The notes under the pieces were generated by a model, which saw only the letters and a list, made by a program, of their open reading frames with translations, ran no database searches and was not told the DNA's origin. From CAYVTZ01 sp964454685 (GTDB lineage Bacteria > Bacillota > Clostridia > Christensenellales > Christensenellaceae), in assembly GCA_964454685.1 (NCBI GenBank), contig CAYVTZ010000005.1, positions 1 through 64,000 of the forward strand: a stretch of 64,000 bases of DNA, in the 5' to 3' direction. The position numbers were made by a program, and so were the translations under genes. How positions within the stretch are numbered: position 1 is the stretch's first letter; each line of letters begins with the position of its first letter. Positions 17,510 to 25,473 of the stretch are shown one piece after another.

Positions 17510-18187
17510 CTATTTTTTTCTGGTTTCCTCCAAATCGTTGATGTCCTGTTCCTTGCCGACCACAACCACCACAGACCCCTGCATGATTTTATCCGCAGGC
17601 ATCGGGTTGATGTTGATGGCTCCGTCCGGGCTCTTAATGGCAATTACATTCAAACCGTATTTTTTGCGAAAGTTCAGTTCAATCAAGCTGTGATCCAGCC
17701 ATTCCACATGCGCGCCAATCTCGGCAATGCCATAGTCCTTGGAAAGCTCAATAAATTCCAGCACATTCGCAGATAGCAAATTATGTGCCACACTCATGCC
17801 GGTGTCACGCTCGGGAAACACCACGCGGTCCACTCCCACCTTGGTCAAAAGCTTGGAGTGCACGTCGCTCGTCGTTTTTGCCATCACAAAGGGAACATTC
17901 TCCTCCTTGCACAGCATCGCGGTCAAAACGCTGGTCTGGATCTCCCCCAGACCAATCAGTACCACATCAAAATTGCGAATACCAATCGCCTTGAGCGCCG
18001 TCTCGTCTGTCGCATCCGCTTGTACGGCGTGTGTTGCCACTCCCAAGTAGGATGCGTGGTTCACCTTTTCCTCGCTCTTGTCAATGGCAAGCACCTCTGC
18101 GCCCAATTCTACCAGTGTCTTTGCAACGCTGCTGCCAAATCGCCCCAGTCCAATGACTGCAAATTGTTTCTCATTTTTCTTTTTCAT
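17510..18187 (-). CDS. ktrA: Potassium uptake regulatory subunit (TrkA/KtrA, RCK domains)
   Basis: 225 residues. Cytoplasmic gating ring protein of a Ktr/Trk potassium transporter. RCK_N Rossmann motif GLGRFGSSVA near the N-terminus (nucleotide binding) and an RCK_C domain after about residue 140. It begins immediately after the channel gene (stop at 18194), with GTG-ATG as possible starts; ATG 18187 is given. No strong ribosome site is seen, consistent with translational coupling. Confidence 0.92.
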   Translation of the reverse strand: MKKKNEKQFAVIGLGRFGSSVAKTLVELGAEVLAIDKSEEKVNHASYLGVATHAVQADATDETALKAIGIRNFDVVLIGLGEIQTSVLTAMLCKEENVPFVMAKTTSDVHSKLLTKVGVDRVVFPERDTGMSVAHNLLSANVLEFIELSKDYGIAEIGAHVEWLDHSLIELNFRKKYGLNVIAIKSPDGAININPMPADKIMQGSVVVVVGKEQDINDLEETRKK

Positions 18188-18193
18188 CACTTT

Positions 18194-19561
18194 TTATCCA
18201 ATCATTAATGTATCTTCCGCATAGCGTACCGATTGCTTCTTCTCCGCAGAGATGCGCTCCGCCAGCCCCAGTGACAGCGTAAATACGCCCACTCTGCCCG
18301 CAAACATTGTCAATATAATGAATATCTGGCTGCCCACCGCCAATGTCGGCGTCACATTCATGGATAGCCCCACCGTGCCAAAGGCAGAGATCACCTCAAA
18401 TAGAATATCCGAAAGTTCGTTGTTGGTCAGCGATGCCTTTTCCGTCAGCATCACCAGCGAAGTCATGATGCCCACAAAGAACACCGCCAGCGTAGAGATC
18501 GTAATGGCGCGCAGTACGATCTGCTTATTGATGCGCCGCTTCATAACCACCACGTCCCCTCGTCCTGAAAGCACTGAAGTAATCAGCAGCAGCAGCATGA
18601 TCGCCGTCGTGGTCTTGATGCCGCCGCCTGTACCGGAAGGCGAAGCGCCCACAAACATCAGCAAATTGGTCATGATCTGTGAAAGCGGTGTCAAGTCTGC
18701 CTGTGGCATAGATGCAAAGCCCGCCGTGCGCGTCGTCACAGACTGGAACAGCGCCATCAGCACTTTCTGTCCCGGCGGCACGTTGGGATTGCCCATCGTC
18801 AAAACGTTCTGCGATTCCGCAATCAGGAATACCACGAAACCGACCAGAATCAAAATGCCCGTCAGCAGCAACACCATTTTCGTGTGCAGGGAAAACCGGA
18901 ATTTTCTGCCGAAGCGCACCTTTTTGCTCAGCTCCACCACCACCACAAAGCCCAGTCCGCCCATCACGATCAATCCCATGATGGTGCCGCAAACCAGCGG
19001 ATCACCCGCATAGGGTATGATGCTGTTTCCCAGTCCGAATACATCAAATCCCGCATTGCAAAACGCAGAAATTGCATGAAATACACTATAATACATCCCC
19101 TGCGACACACCGTATTCCGGCACAAAGCGCATCGCCAGCAGCACAATGCCCACAGATTCGCAGGCTACGGTCACAATCAGCACATTGCGCATCATCTTGA
19201 CCACACCCTCCAGCTTATCCTGATTCAAGGAATCCCGCATAGCAATACGGGTGCGCAGCGAAATACGCCTGCCCAGCATAAAATAGATCAATGAGGTCGC
19301 CGTCATAAAGCCAATGCCGCCAAATTGAATCAATAATAATAGGATCACCTGTCCGAATGTAGAGAGCGCCGCGCCCACCTCAATCACGGAAAGCCCTGTC
19401 ACGCAGACCGCAGAGGTCGATGTAAACAGCGCGCTCAAAAAAGAGATCGGCTTGCCGTCCGCAGAGGAAAATGGCAACATCAGCAACAGTGCGCCAATCA
19501 AAATTGCACTGCCAAAGCCAATCACCAGAATTTCCGGTGTTGTAAAACGAAATTTTTTCAT
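18194..19561 (-). CDS. ktrB: Potassium transporter, TrkH/KtrB family
   Basis: 455 residues with about eight to ten hydrophobic spans arranged as M1-P-M2 repeats. Selectivity-filter-like segments are VCVTGLSV, ISAFCNAGFD, TRTAGFAS and ISAFGTVGLS, each with the conserved Gly. It forms the membrane channel for sodium- or proton-linked potassium uptake, with the product of the next gene. The initiating ATG at 19561 lies in a 162-base spacer divergent from spo0A. Confidence 0.95.
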   Translation of the reverse strand: MKKFRFTTPEILVIGFGSAILIGALLLMLPFSSADGKPISFLSALFTSTSAVCVTGLSVIEVGAALSTFGQVILLLLIQFGGIGFMTATSLIYFMLGRRISLRTRIAMRDSLNQDKLEGVVKMMRNVLIVTVACESVGIVLLAMRFVPEYGVSQGMYYSVFHAISAFCNAGFDVFGLGNSIIPYAGDPLVCGTIMGLIVMGGLGFVVVVELSKKVRFGRKFRFSLHTKMVLLLTGILILVGFVVFLIAESQNVLTMGNPNVPPGQKVLMALFQSVTTRTAGFASMPQADLTPLSQIMTNLLMFVGASPSGTGGGIKTTTAIMLLLLITSVLSGRGDVVVMKRRINKQIVLRAITISTLAVFFVGIMTSLVMLTEKASLTNNELSDILFEVISAFGTVGLSMNVTPTLAVGSQIFIILTMFAGRVGVFTLSLGLAERISAEKKQSVRYAEDTLMIG

Positions 19562-19723
19562 GTTTCATCCTTATCCAGCGCGGCTTCCGCAGTTGACGCG
19601 CATATCCAGACATCATTATACCGCAATTCCCGCAGAATACAACCACAACTTTTTTTGGTTTTTTGGAATAATTTTTAATTTTTCTATCTATATTGTAATA
19701 AAGAATAAATTCAGGAGGAATCT

Positions 19724-20461
19724 ATGAATCAAAGCATCTCTGTTCTATTGCTGGAAGACGACGCCCTCAGTGGCGAACCGCTTTATGCCTATCTCAAGCA
19801 GCGTCCCGAAATGGAACTGGTTCAGTACGCTTCCAGCGTGCCCGAATCCCTTACCTTTCTAGACTTGTATCATTTTGATGTGGTCGTAGCGGACCTCATC
19901 ATGCCGTCCTACGATGGCTTTAATTTTTTAGAGGCGTTGCAGCAACGTATTTGTGATACACGTGTCATTGTTGTTTCGGCTGCGGCAAATCAGGCGGTGA
20001 TCGAGCGTTCCTTCGCAATGGGCGCAAACTATTTCATGATCAAGCCCTACGCACCGGAAATCATGCTGCGCCGCATCTTTGATGTACTGGCATATGAAAC
20101 GCCAACGCTGCACAAAAATAATCACACCAGTCAGCCCAAACAAGTACGAAAAATGCTTCTGGATCTTGGTATCCCGCCACATTTAAAAGGTTATCAGTTC
20201 CTGTGCGACTGTGCAGAGGAGATCTTAGAAAACCGCATGGCGCTGTACAGCATTACCAAACATGTGTACCCCGTGGTCGCCCAAAAGTACGGGATCACAT
20301 CCAGCAAGGTAGAAATTGCCATCCGCAACGCCATTGATGTTGCTTTTGTAAACAGTCGCAATCCTGCCATTCAGGCGCTTTTCGGCAGTGGTCGCAGCAA
20401 GAAAAAGCGTCCCACCAATGCCGAATTCATTGCCTATCTGACCGAGCGTGTTTCGATGTAA
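19724..20461 (+). CDS. spo0A: Sporulation master regulator Spo0A
   Basis: 245 residues. The receiver domain (1-120) has acidic pocket residues EDD (11-13), the phospho-acceptor Asp in VVVADLIMP, Ser in VIVVSA and Lys in FMIKPY. The C-terminal effector domain (140-245) shows the Spo0A hallmarks GIPPHLKGYQFL, SITKHVYPVVAQKYGITSSKVEIAIRNAIDVAF and PTNAEFIAYL. It controls entry into sporulation in Clostridia. The ATG follows AGGAGG. The receiver is divergent from that of Bacillus, as usual in Clostridia. No sporulation kinase is nearby. Confidence 0.95.
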   Translation: MNQSISVLLLEDDALSGEPLYAYLKQRPEMELVQYASSVPESLTFLDLYHFDVVVADLIMPSYDGFNFLEALQQRICDTRVIVVSAAANQAVIERSFAMGANYFMIKPYAPEIMLRRIFDVLAYETPTLHKNNHTSQPKQVRKMLLDLGIPPHLKGYQFLCDCAEEILENRMALYSITKHVYPVVAQKYGITSSKVEIAIRNAIDVAFVNSRNPAIQALFGSGRSKKKRPTNAEFIAYLTERVSM

Positions 20462-20771
20462 CTTTATTCATTTTTGCAATAATTATTCTTATTTCTCGAA
20501 AATGAATATATTACAGCAGTGCACCCCATCTGTGGATAACCTGTGAAAATCACACCCCCGTTTCATGGGATTTGTGTATAGACTTGTGGATAACGTGGAT
20601 AACTCGATGTATATTCGCCCGTTTTCACTGTATATTCCGCTCGATTTTTCTACGATTGCAGGAAAAGCCGAGCGGATATTTATTCCGGCAATCGTATTTA
20701 CAATGCGTTTACATTTGCATAATTATTCACAAAATCTGTTTGAGCTAAAAATAAATTCCCACTTTTTCAGG
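20462..20771. promoter_or_regulatory. Spacer after spo0A with a cluster of DnaA boxes
   Basis: No gene is seen here. It begins with an AT-rich stretch holding an inverted repeat (ATTCATTTT 20466-20474 / AAAATGAAT 20499-20507) and a one-mismatch Spo0A-box-like TTTCTCGAAAA (20492-20502). DnaA boxes follow: TGTGGATAA at 20531-20539 and 20585-20593, CGTGGATAA directly adjacent at 20594-20602, and TTATTCACA (TTATNCACA consensus) at 20723-20731. Function is uncertain: DnaA titration, regulation or a replication-linked site. Confidence 0.6.
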
Positions 20772-20799
20772 TTGAAATACCCCGCAGTTGTGTTACAAT
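20772..20799 (+). promoter_or_regulatory. Promoter of the ComEC-like metallohydrolase gene
   Basis: TTGAAA (20772-20777), 16-base spacer, TACAAT (20794-20799) with an upstream TG. A leader of about 110 bases precedes the TTG start. Confidence 0.65.
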
Positions 20800-20917
20800 A
20801 TTCCTTACACAGCAGGTATTTTTTTATCCCTCGCAAAAGTTCGCGCACATAAAAGGCCTGCTCCCCTGCGCAGATAACATGTGCCTTTTGCCGGGAATAC
20901 AGACTGGAGTATCGAAT

Positions 20918-21784
20918 TTGAAGCAACTGCGCCGCGTCATCTACATCACGCTTTGCCTGCTCGTCCTGCTGGCGCTCTGCGCATGCAGCGCAACGGATTA
21001 TTTTAATGCGCCTTCCGCATCGCCCGCACACCAAGCAGACGCTCTGTCCGTGCAGTATTTGGATGTTGGTCAGGGCGATGGCGCTCTGGTTCTGCTGCCG
21101 GACGGCAAAACAATGCTCATCGACGGCGGCATCCCCAACGCCTTTGAAGATGCTGTGCAGCCCGCACTGCGGCGCAACGGCATCACCCGCATCGACTATC
21201 TCGTCGCCAGTCATCCACATCTCGATCACATCGGCGGCGTTGCGGAGGTGTTGGAGCAGTATGAAGTCGGCGAGGTGTGGATGCCACCGCTCTTTGCAGA
21301 CCTTTGGTCTTACGATAAAATGAAGCAAGCCATAGAAGACCAAGATATCCCCGTGCGTATCCCCGCACAGCAGCCCATAACGCTGCAAGGCGATGGCTAT
21401 ACCATTACCGCGCAGGCGTTCGATACGCAAGACCTGAACAGCAGCTCCATTATCCTGCACATCGCGTATGGCGATACCACATTCCTGTTCGCGGGTGATC
21501 TGCCGCACGAGCTGGAAAATCAGCTTACGGACGATCTTGCCTGTACCGTGCTCAAGGTCTCCCATCACGGCTCTTTGGATTCCAGCCATGCAGAATTTTT
21601 AGATATCGTGCAGCCGGACTATGCAGTGCTTTCTCTGGGCGAAAACAACGACTATGGCTATCCCAAGCAACGCACCTTGGAGCGCCTTGAGTCTGCCGGC
21701 GCAGAAATTTATCGTACGGATGAAGATGGCGACATCACTGCCCGTTCCGACGGCAAAAGCGTTCGCATGTCCACCGAGCACTAG
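20918..21784 (+). CDS. Secreted metallo-beta-lactamase-fold lipoprotein (ComEC C-terminal domain-like)
   Basis: 288 residues from a TTG start with GGAG upstream; it opens with a lipoprotein signal (lipobox LCAC near residue 22). The enzyme domain carries the motifs LDVGQGDG, HPHLDHIGG (metal site), LFAGDL and LKVSHHGS, matching the hydrolase domain found at the C-terminus of the DNA-uptake protein ComEC, here as a separate exported protein. Related proteins may degrade DNA or other phosphodiesters outside the cell. A terminator follows. Confidence 0.85.
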   Translation: MKQLRRVIYITLCLLVLLALCACSATDYFNAPSASPAHQADALSVQYLDVGQGDGALVLLPDGKTMLIDGGIPNAFEDAVQPALRRNGITRIDYLVASHPHLDHIGGVAEVLEQYEVGEVWMPPLFADLWSYDKMKQAIEDQDIPVRIPAQQPITLQGDGYTITAQAFDTQDLNSSSIILHIAYGDTTFLFAGDLPHELENQLTDDLACTVLKVSHHGSLDSSHAEFLDIVQPDYAVLSLGENNDYGYPKQRTLERLESAGAEIYRTDEDGDITARSDGKSVRMSTEH

Positions 21785-21830
21785 TCTTGGCAATGGGGAT
21801 GTCCTCTGATTCCATGATCGTAAAACAGCA

Positions 21831-21876
21831 AAAAGCCGCGCATGAGGAGGATTGTCGTCCTCCCTCTCGCGGCTTT
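21831..21876 (+). terminator. Strong bidirectional terminator
   Basis: AAAGCCGCG (21832-21840) pairs with CGCGGCTTT (21868-21876); inside, GAGGAGGA pairs with TCCTCCCTC. It separates the rightward metallohydrolase from the leftward glycerol operon. Confidence 0.9.
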
Positions 21877-21913
21877 CCCGTCAACACCAAAAAACGATAT
21901 TGATTATCACCCT

Positions 21914-22252
21914 TCACATCTCCCGCGTCGCTACCACATTCACACCCGTTTCCAGTAAGTTCTCTACCAGCACCTCACCCACGTGCACGGGCGATTGTAC
22001 GCGCACACAATCCATGCGCTTTGCGGCTTCGCGCAGCAGCCGTTTTGGAATGGGATGCTCCGACTTAACCGGCAATCGCGGCAAAAAGCTGCCTTCAATC
22101 ACCACAGTCGAGGTCAATACGCGCATGGGGTTGGTCAGTTCCTCCCGCCCATAGGCGATGCCTTTTTCGCAGCCTGCGCCTTTAATTTCACCATTTGGCG
22201 CAACGCTCAAATGGCAGCCGCGCGGACATGTAATACAAATCAGGTCAGTCAT
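21914..22252 (-). CDS. DUF1667 cysteine-containing protein of the glp-like operon
   Basis: 112 residues. The N-terminal CITCPRGCHL and GAGCEKG supply conserved cysteines expected to bind a metal or iron-sulfur cluster. In Clostridia this domain regularly follows an FAD-dependent glycerol-3-phosphate dehydrogenase and an NAD(P)/FAD oxidoreductase, and may be the third (GlpC-like electron-transfer) subunit; that is inference. ATG 22252 has GGAGG upstream and overlaps the upstream gene's stop by four bases. Confidence 0.88.
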   Translation of the reverse strand: MTDLICITCPRGCHLSVAPNGEIKGAGCEKGIAYGREELTNPMRVLTSTVVIEGSFLPRLPVKSEHPIPKRLLREAAKRMDCVRVQSPVHVGEVLVENLLETGVNVVATREM

Positions 22253-23499
22253 GTCAATTCCTCCAAACGTATCGTCAGCGTGTCTCCCGCACATTTCTCC
22301 AGCAGCATGCGCGGCACCGAAATTTTTTCCATTTCGCCCGGTGTCAGGTATTCCCGTTTGAACTTGGCAAGTACTGTTTCGCCATCCAGCACAATGATAT
22401 TCGCCTTGCAAATGGCACGATTCACGCGGAAGGAAAAGTCCGTGCTTTTCTGAATCTGCTCCAATCGTACTCGCTGCGGTACGGTATATGTGATGCCACC
22501 CTCGGCGCGCACCGCCACCGCGTCCTTTTGCTGCGGCTGAAACTGTGCCGCTGCTGCGCCCGCACGCTCACTTTCCAGCGAAACGAAGTCCACCAGATCA
22601 TGCACATGCACCACATTGCCGCACGCAAAAATGCCGGGGATCGAGGTCTCCATGTTCTCATATACCACAGGTCCGTTGGTGCGCGGATCAATCTCAATGC
22701 CCGCCTCGCGCGAAAGCTCGTTTTCGGGAATCAGCCCCACCGACAGCAGCAGCGTGTCACAGTCAAACACCATCTCCGTTCCCGCAATGGGCTTTCGTTG
22801 CTCGTCCACCTGCGCCACCACCACTTGCGAAACACGTCCCTCACCACGAATCTGCGTCACAGTATGCGAGAGGTACAGCGGAATGTCATAGTCCTGTAAA
22901 CACTGCACAATGTTGCGGTTGAGTCCGCCCGGCTGCGGCATCACTTCCACACAAGCCAACACCTGCGCGCCTTCCAGTGTCATACGCCGCGCCATAATCA
23001 GCCCAATGTCACCCGACCCCAAAATAACCACGCGGTTACCCGGCATGATGCCTTCCATATTCACATATCGCTGCGCCACACCGGCCGTCAACACCCCCGC
23101 CGGACGCGTGCCCGGAATAGCAAGCGCGCCACGCGTGCGTTCGCGGCAGCCCATCGCCAGCACAATCGCGTTTGCGCGGCACCCAAAATACCCATCCACC
23201 GTGTTCACCGCATACACCGCGCGCTCCGCCGTCAGCTCCAGCACCATGGTGTCAGATTTCACTTCAATCGCGCGTTGTTCGGTCAGCTCAATGAAGCGCT
23301 GCGCATACTCCGGCCCGGTCAATTCCTCTTTAAAATAATGCAGCCCAAACCCGTTGTGAATGCACTGATTGAGAATCCCACCCAATTTGTTGTCTCGTTC
23401 CAGCATCAGTACGCGCGTCGCGCCGTTATCGTGCGCAGATACCGCCGCTGCAAGCCCTGCCGGGCCGCCTCCAATGACGATCACATCATATTCCTTCAT
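22249..23499 (-). CDS. NAD(P)/FAD-dependent oxidoreductase
   Basis: 416 residues. FAD-binding GGGPAGLAAA near the N-terminus, NAD-binding GSGDIGLIMARR near residue 150, and a C-terminal FAD motif (GIFACGNVVHVHDLVD). It belongs to the group operonic with glycerol-3-phosphate dehydrogenases and probably passes electrons to NAD or another carrier. AAGGAGG precedes ATG 23499, which overlaps the previous stop by four bases. It has a C-terminal extension of about 100 residues without a recognised motif. Confidence 0.9.
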   Translation of the reverse strand: MKEYDVIVIGGGPAGLAAAVSAHDNGATRVLMLERDNKLGGILNQCIHNGFGLHYFKEELTGPEYAQRFIELTEQRAIEVKSDTMVLELTAERAVYAVNTVDGYFGCRANAIVLAMGCRERTRGALAIPGTRPAGVLTAGVAQRYVNMEGIMPGNRVVILGSGDIGLIMARRMTLEGAQVLACVEVMPQPGGLNRNIVQCLQDYDIPLYLSHTVTQIRGEGRVSQVVVAQVDEQRKPIAGTEMVFDCDTLLLSVGLIPENELSREAGIEIDPRTNGPVVYENMETSIPGIFACGNVVHVHDLVDFVSLESERAGAAAAQFQPQQKDAVAVRAEGGITYTVPQRVRLEQIQKSTDFSFRVNRAICKANIIVLDGETVLAKFKREYLTPGEMEKISVPRMLLEKCAGDTLTIRLEELT

Positions 23500-24938
23500 T
23501 GTTCGCAATCCTCCTTGGTATATCGCGTGAACAATTCTGTTCCCGCCTGATTCTGCAAGATTTCCAGCATGGGGATTCCCGCCTCGCGCGACAATATTTC
23601 CGCCACGCGCGGCGAACAAAATCCGCCTTGGCAACGCCCCATTCCCGCATTGCAGCGCTTCTTTACGCCGTCAATCGAAACAGGCGGCACCGGTGAATGA
23701 ATCACATCCACAATTTCGCCCTCTGTGATAGTCTCGCAGCGGCAAATCACGCGCCCATACAGCGGGTTGCGCTGAATTGCCTCCTGCTTCCCTTGCGCTG
23801 ACAGCGTCTTGAAACACACATGCTCCCGCTTTCCACAGTAATAGATGCGCGTCAACAATCGCAATCCCGCATGACGCAGCAGCTCCACACACATCACTGC
23901 TATCGCCGGCGCGCAGGTCAATCCCGGTGATTTGATGCCCGCCAAATTGAAAAAACCCTTTACTTGCGTTTCCTCAATAATGAAGTCGTCTACCTCCGTC
24001 TGTGCGCGGTTGCCTGCAAAGTTGCGCACATTCTCGCGGAACTGGATATTTGGCACAGACTTTTGCGCGTGCTCCCGTACAAATTCCAGCCCATCCGCCG
24101 TGGTCGCAACGTCGTCGCCATCCTCCACATGCGTGGCATTGGGCCCCACAATCAAATTTCCGTGCACCGTAGGGGAAACCAATACGCCCTTCCCGTCCTG
24201 ATTGGGGCACTGGAAAATCACGTGGTTTGCCAGCCCGCCCTGATTTTTGTCCAACAGGAAATATTCCCCACGCACCGGCTGTATGGTGAAGGTGTGCGGC
24301 GCAATCATGTCATTGACCGCATCCGCGTGTACCCCCGCCGCATTGACGACAAAGCGCGCGGTATAGGACTGCTGCGGCGTATGCACCAAAAAACCGCCTT
24401 CGCAGGTCTCGATGCCCGTCACAGGTGATTCGCGCAGGATGCGCGTTCCATTCAGCGTCGCAATTTCTGCCAGCGCAATGCACAGTTCCATCGGATTTAC
24501 AATGCCGCAACTGGGTGCAAGCAGCGCGCCCACCGCCTCCGGCGCAATGTTTGGTTCCCGCTCCCGCAATTCGTCCCGATCCAAAATACGCAAATCGGGA
24601 ACACCATTTTGGTTCCCGCGGTCATACAGCTTGCGCACAGTCTGCATTTCCGCTTCCGAAAACGCCACCACCAGCGACCCTACGCGACCAAACGGCACCT
24701 GTAAATCCCGACATAGCTGCGGGAATACCGCATTGCCTTCCACATTCAGCTTCGCCATCAGGCTGCCCGGCGCAGGATCGTATCCCGCATGCACAATGCC
24801 GCTGTTCGCCTTTGTCGTTTCATCCGAGATATCGTTGTTGCGTTCTAAAACCGCTACTTTCAGGTCATACTTGCTCAGTTCATAGGCGGTCGCCGCGCCG
24901 ATGATGCCGCACCCGATAATCAAAACATCAAAGTCCAT
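23496..24938 (-). CDS. FAD-dependent glycerol-3-phosphate dehydrogenase-like protein with BFD iron-sulfur domain
   Basis: 480 residues. N-terminal DAO fold with GCGIIGAATAYELSKYDL (FAD) and TKANSGIVHAGYD. C-terminal BFD-like [2Fe-2S] domain with CRCETITEGEIVD and CNAGMGRCQGGFC. It is expected to oxidise glycerol-3-phosphate to dihydroxyacetone phosphate; the COG0579 family also holds other hydroxyacid oxidases, so the substrate is inferred from the operon. ATG 24938 has AAGGA upstream. A promoter and a leader terminator precede it, suggesting controlled antitermination. Confidence 0.88.
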   Translation of the reverse strand: MDFDVLIIGCGIIGAATAYELSKYDLKVAVLERNNDISDETTKANSGIVHAGYDPAPGSLMAKLNVEGNAVFPQLCRDLQVPFGRVGSLVVAFSEAEMQTVRKLYDRGNQNGVPDLRILDRDELREREPNIAPEAVGALLAPSCGIVNPMELCIALAEIATLNGTRILRESPVTGIETCEGGFLVHTPQQSYTARFVVNAAGVHADAVNDMIAPHTFTIQPVRGEYFLLDKNQGGLANHVIFQCPNQDGKGVLVSPTVHGNLIVGPNATHVEDGDDVATTADGLEFVREHAQKSVPNIQFRENVRNFAGNRAQTEVDDFIIEETQVKGFFNLAGIKSPGLTCAPAIAVMCVELLRHAGLRLLTRIYYCGKREHVCFKTLSAQGKQEAIQRNPLYGRVICRCETITEGEIVDVIHSPVPPVSIDGVKKRCNAGMGRCQGGFCSPRVAEILSREAGIPMLEILQNQAGTELFTRYTKEDCEQ

Positions 24939-24957
24939 ACGCTCATTCCTTTCCATT

Positions 24958-25005
24958 AAAAAAGCAACATTATCAAGCCCTCGTTTCAGGGCAGATAACA
25001 TTGCT
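24958..25005 (-). promoter_or_regulatory. Leader terminator/attenuator of the glycerol-3-phosphate operon
   Basis: On the minus strand an imperfect 43-base hairpin (25005-24963; outer arms AGCAATGTTATC and GATAATGTTGCT, inner GCCCT/AGGGC) is followed directly by TTTTTT. It lies between the promoter and the ATG at 24938, where it would stop transcription unless relieved. Bacillus glpD uses such a site with the antiterminator GlpP; a similar scheme here is inference. Confidence 0.7.
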
Positions 25006-25041
25006 CACTCACTCATGTTTCGCTAATTCACTTCTATGTTT

Positions 25042-25070
25042 AGTATACGGGAGCATCCCGCAGATTGCAA
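25042..25070 (-). promoter_or_regulatory. Promoter of the glycerol-3-phosphate operon
   Basis: Minus strand TTGCAA (25070-25065), 17 bases, TATACT (25047-25042). The start would be near 25035, about 30 bases before the leader hairpin. Confidence 0.8.
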
Positions 25071-25201
25071 CCCCCGTACCGGAAAAAAACACAAATTCAA
25101 AAAAATATCGCAGCGAACTATTTTATTTTTGTGCCGTAATGTGATAAAATGTACCTTGTGTGTCCGCATTTTTTAAATGTGCTTCACAAATTGGCGTTCA
25201 T

Positions 25202-25473
25202 TGGGCTTCTTTCGCCTCTTTTTCAAGCGAAAATGATCCGTGCCTACTTGATTCGGCACATCACTTCCTTGGCAAAAGACGTAAAAGAGCACCCAAACAG
25301 CAAAAATGGATTTTCTTTTGCTTCTTTTTTCGAACAGAAATGAGCCGCGCTCGAATTTGATGGGCACATCGCCTTTCTGATAAAAGCCGCAAGAGAGCCA
25401 CAAAATGGCATAACATGGATTTTCTTTTGCTTCTTTTCTATTTCCAAAAGAAAAGAAGCAAGAAAGGTTAAAT
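25202..25473. repeat. Degenerate tandem repeat, about 105-109 bases per unit, upstream of the MATE gene
   Basis: Three related units start at about 25202, 25307 and 25416. Each begins with a TGGATTTTCTTTTGCTTCTTTT-like block (TGGGCTTCTTTCGCC in the most diverged copy). The first two continue through a GAAATGAGCCG-like block, a GGCACAT(C) block and an AAAAG..G.AAGAG block. The third is cut short by the MATE gene leader, where GCTTCTTTTCT and AGAAAAGAAGC form an 11-base inverted repeat (about 25430-25459). No gene is seen in the repeat. Confidence 0.7.

Noticed and set aside
20462..20771. Chromosomal replication origin
   Set aside because: DnaA boxes are present, but dnaA, dnaN, rpmH and gyr genes are absent and gene orientation does not switch consistently here; only a DnaA-box cluster is claimed.
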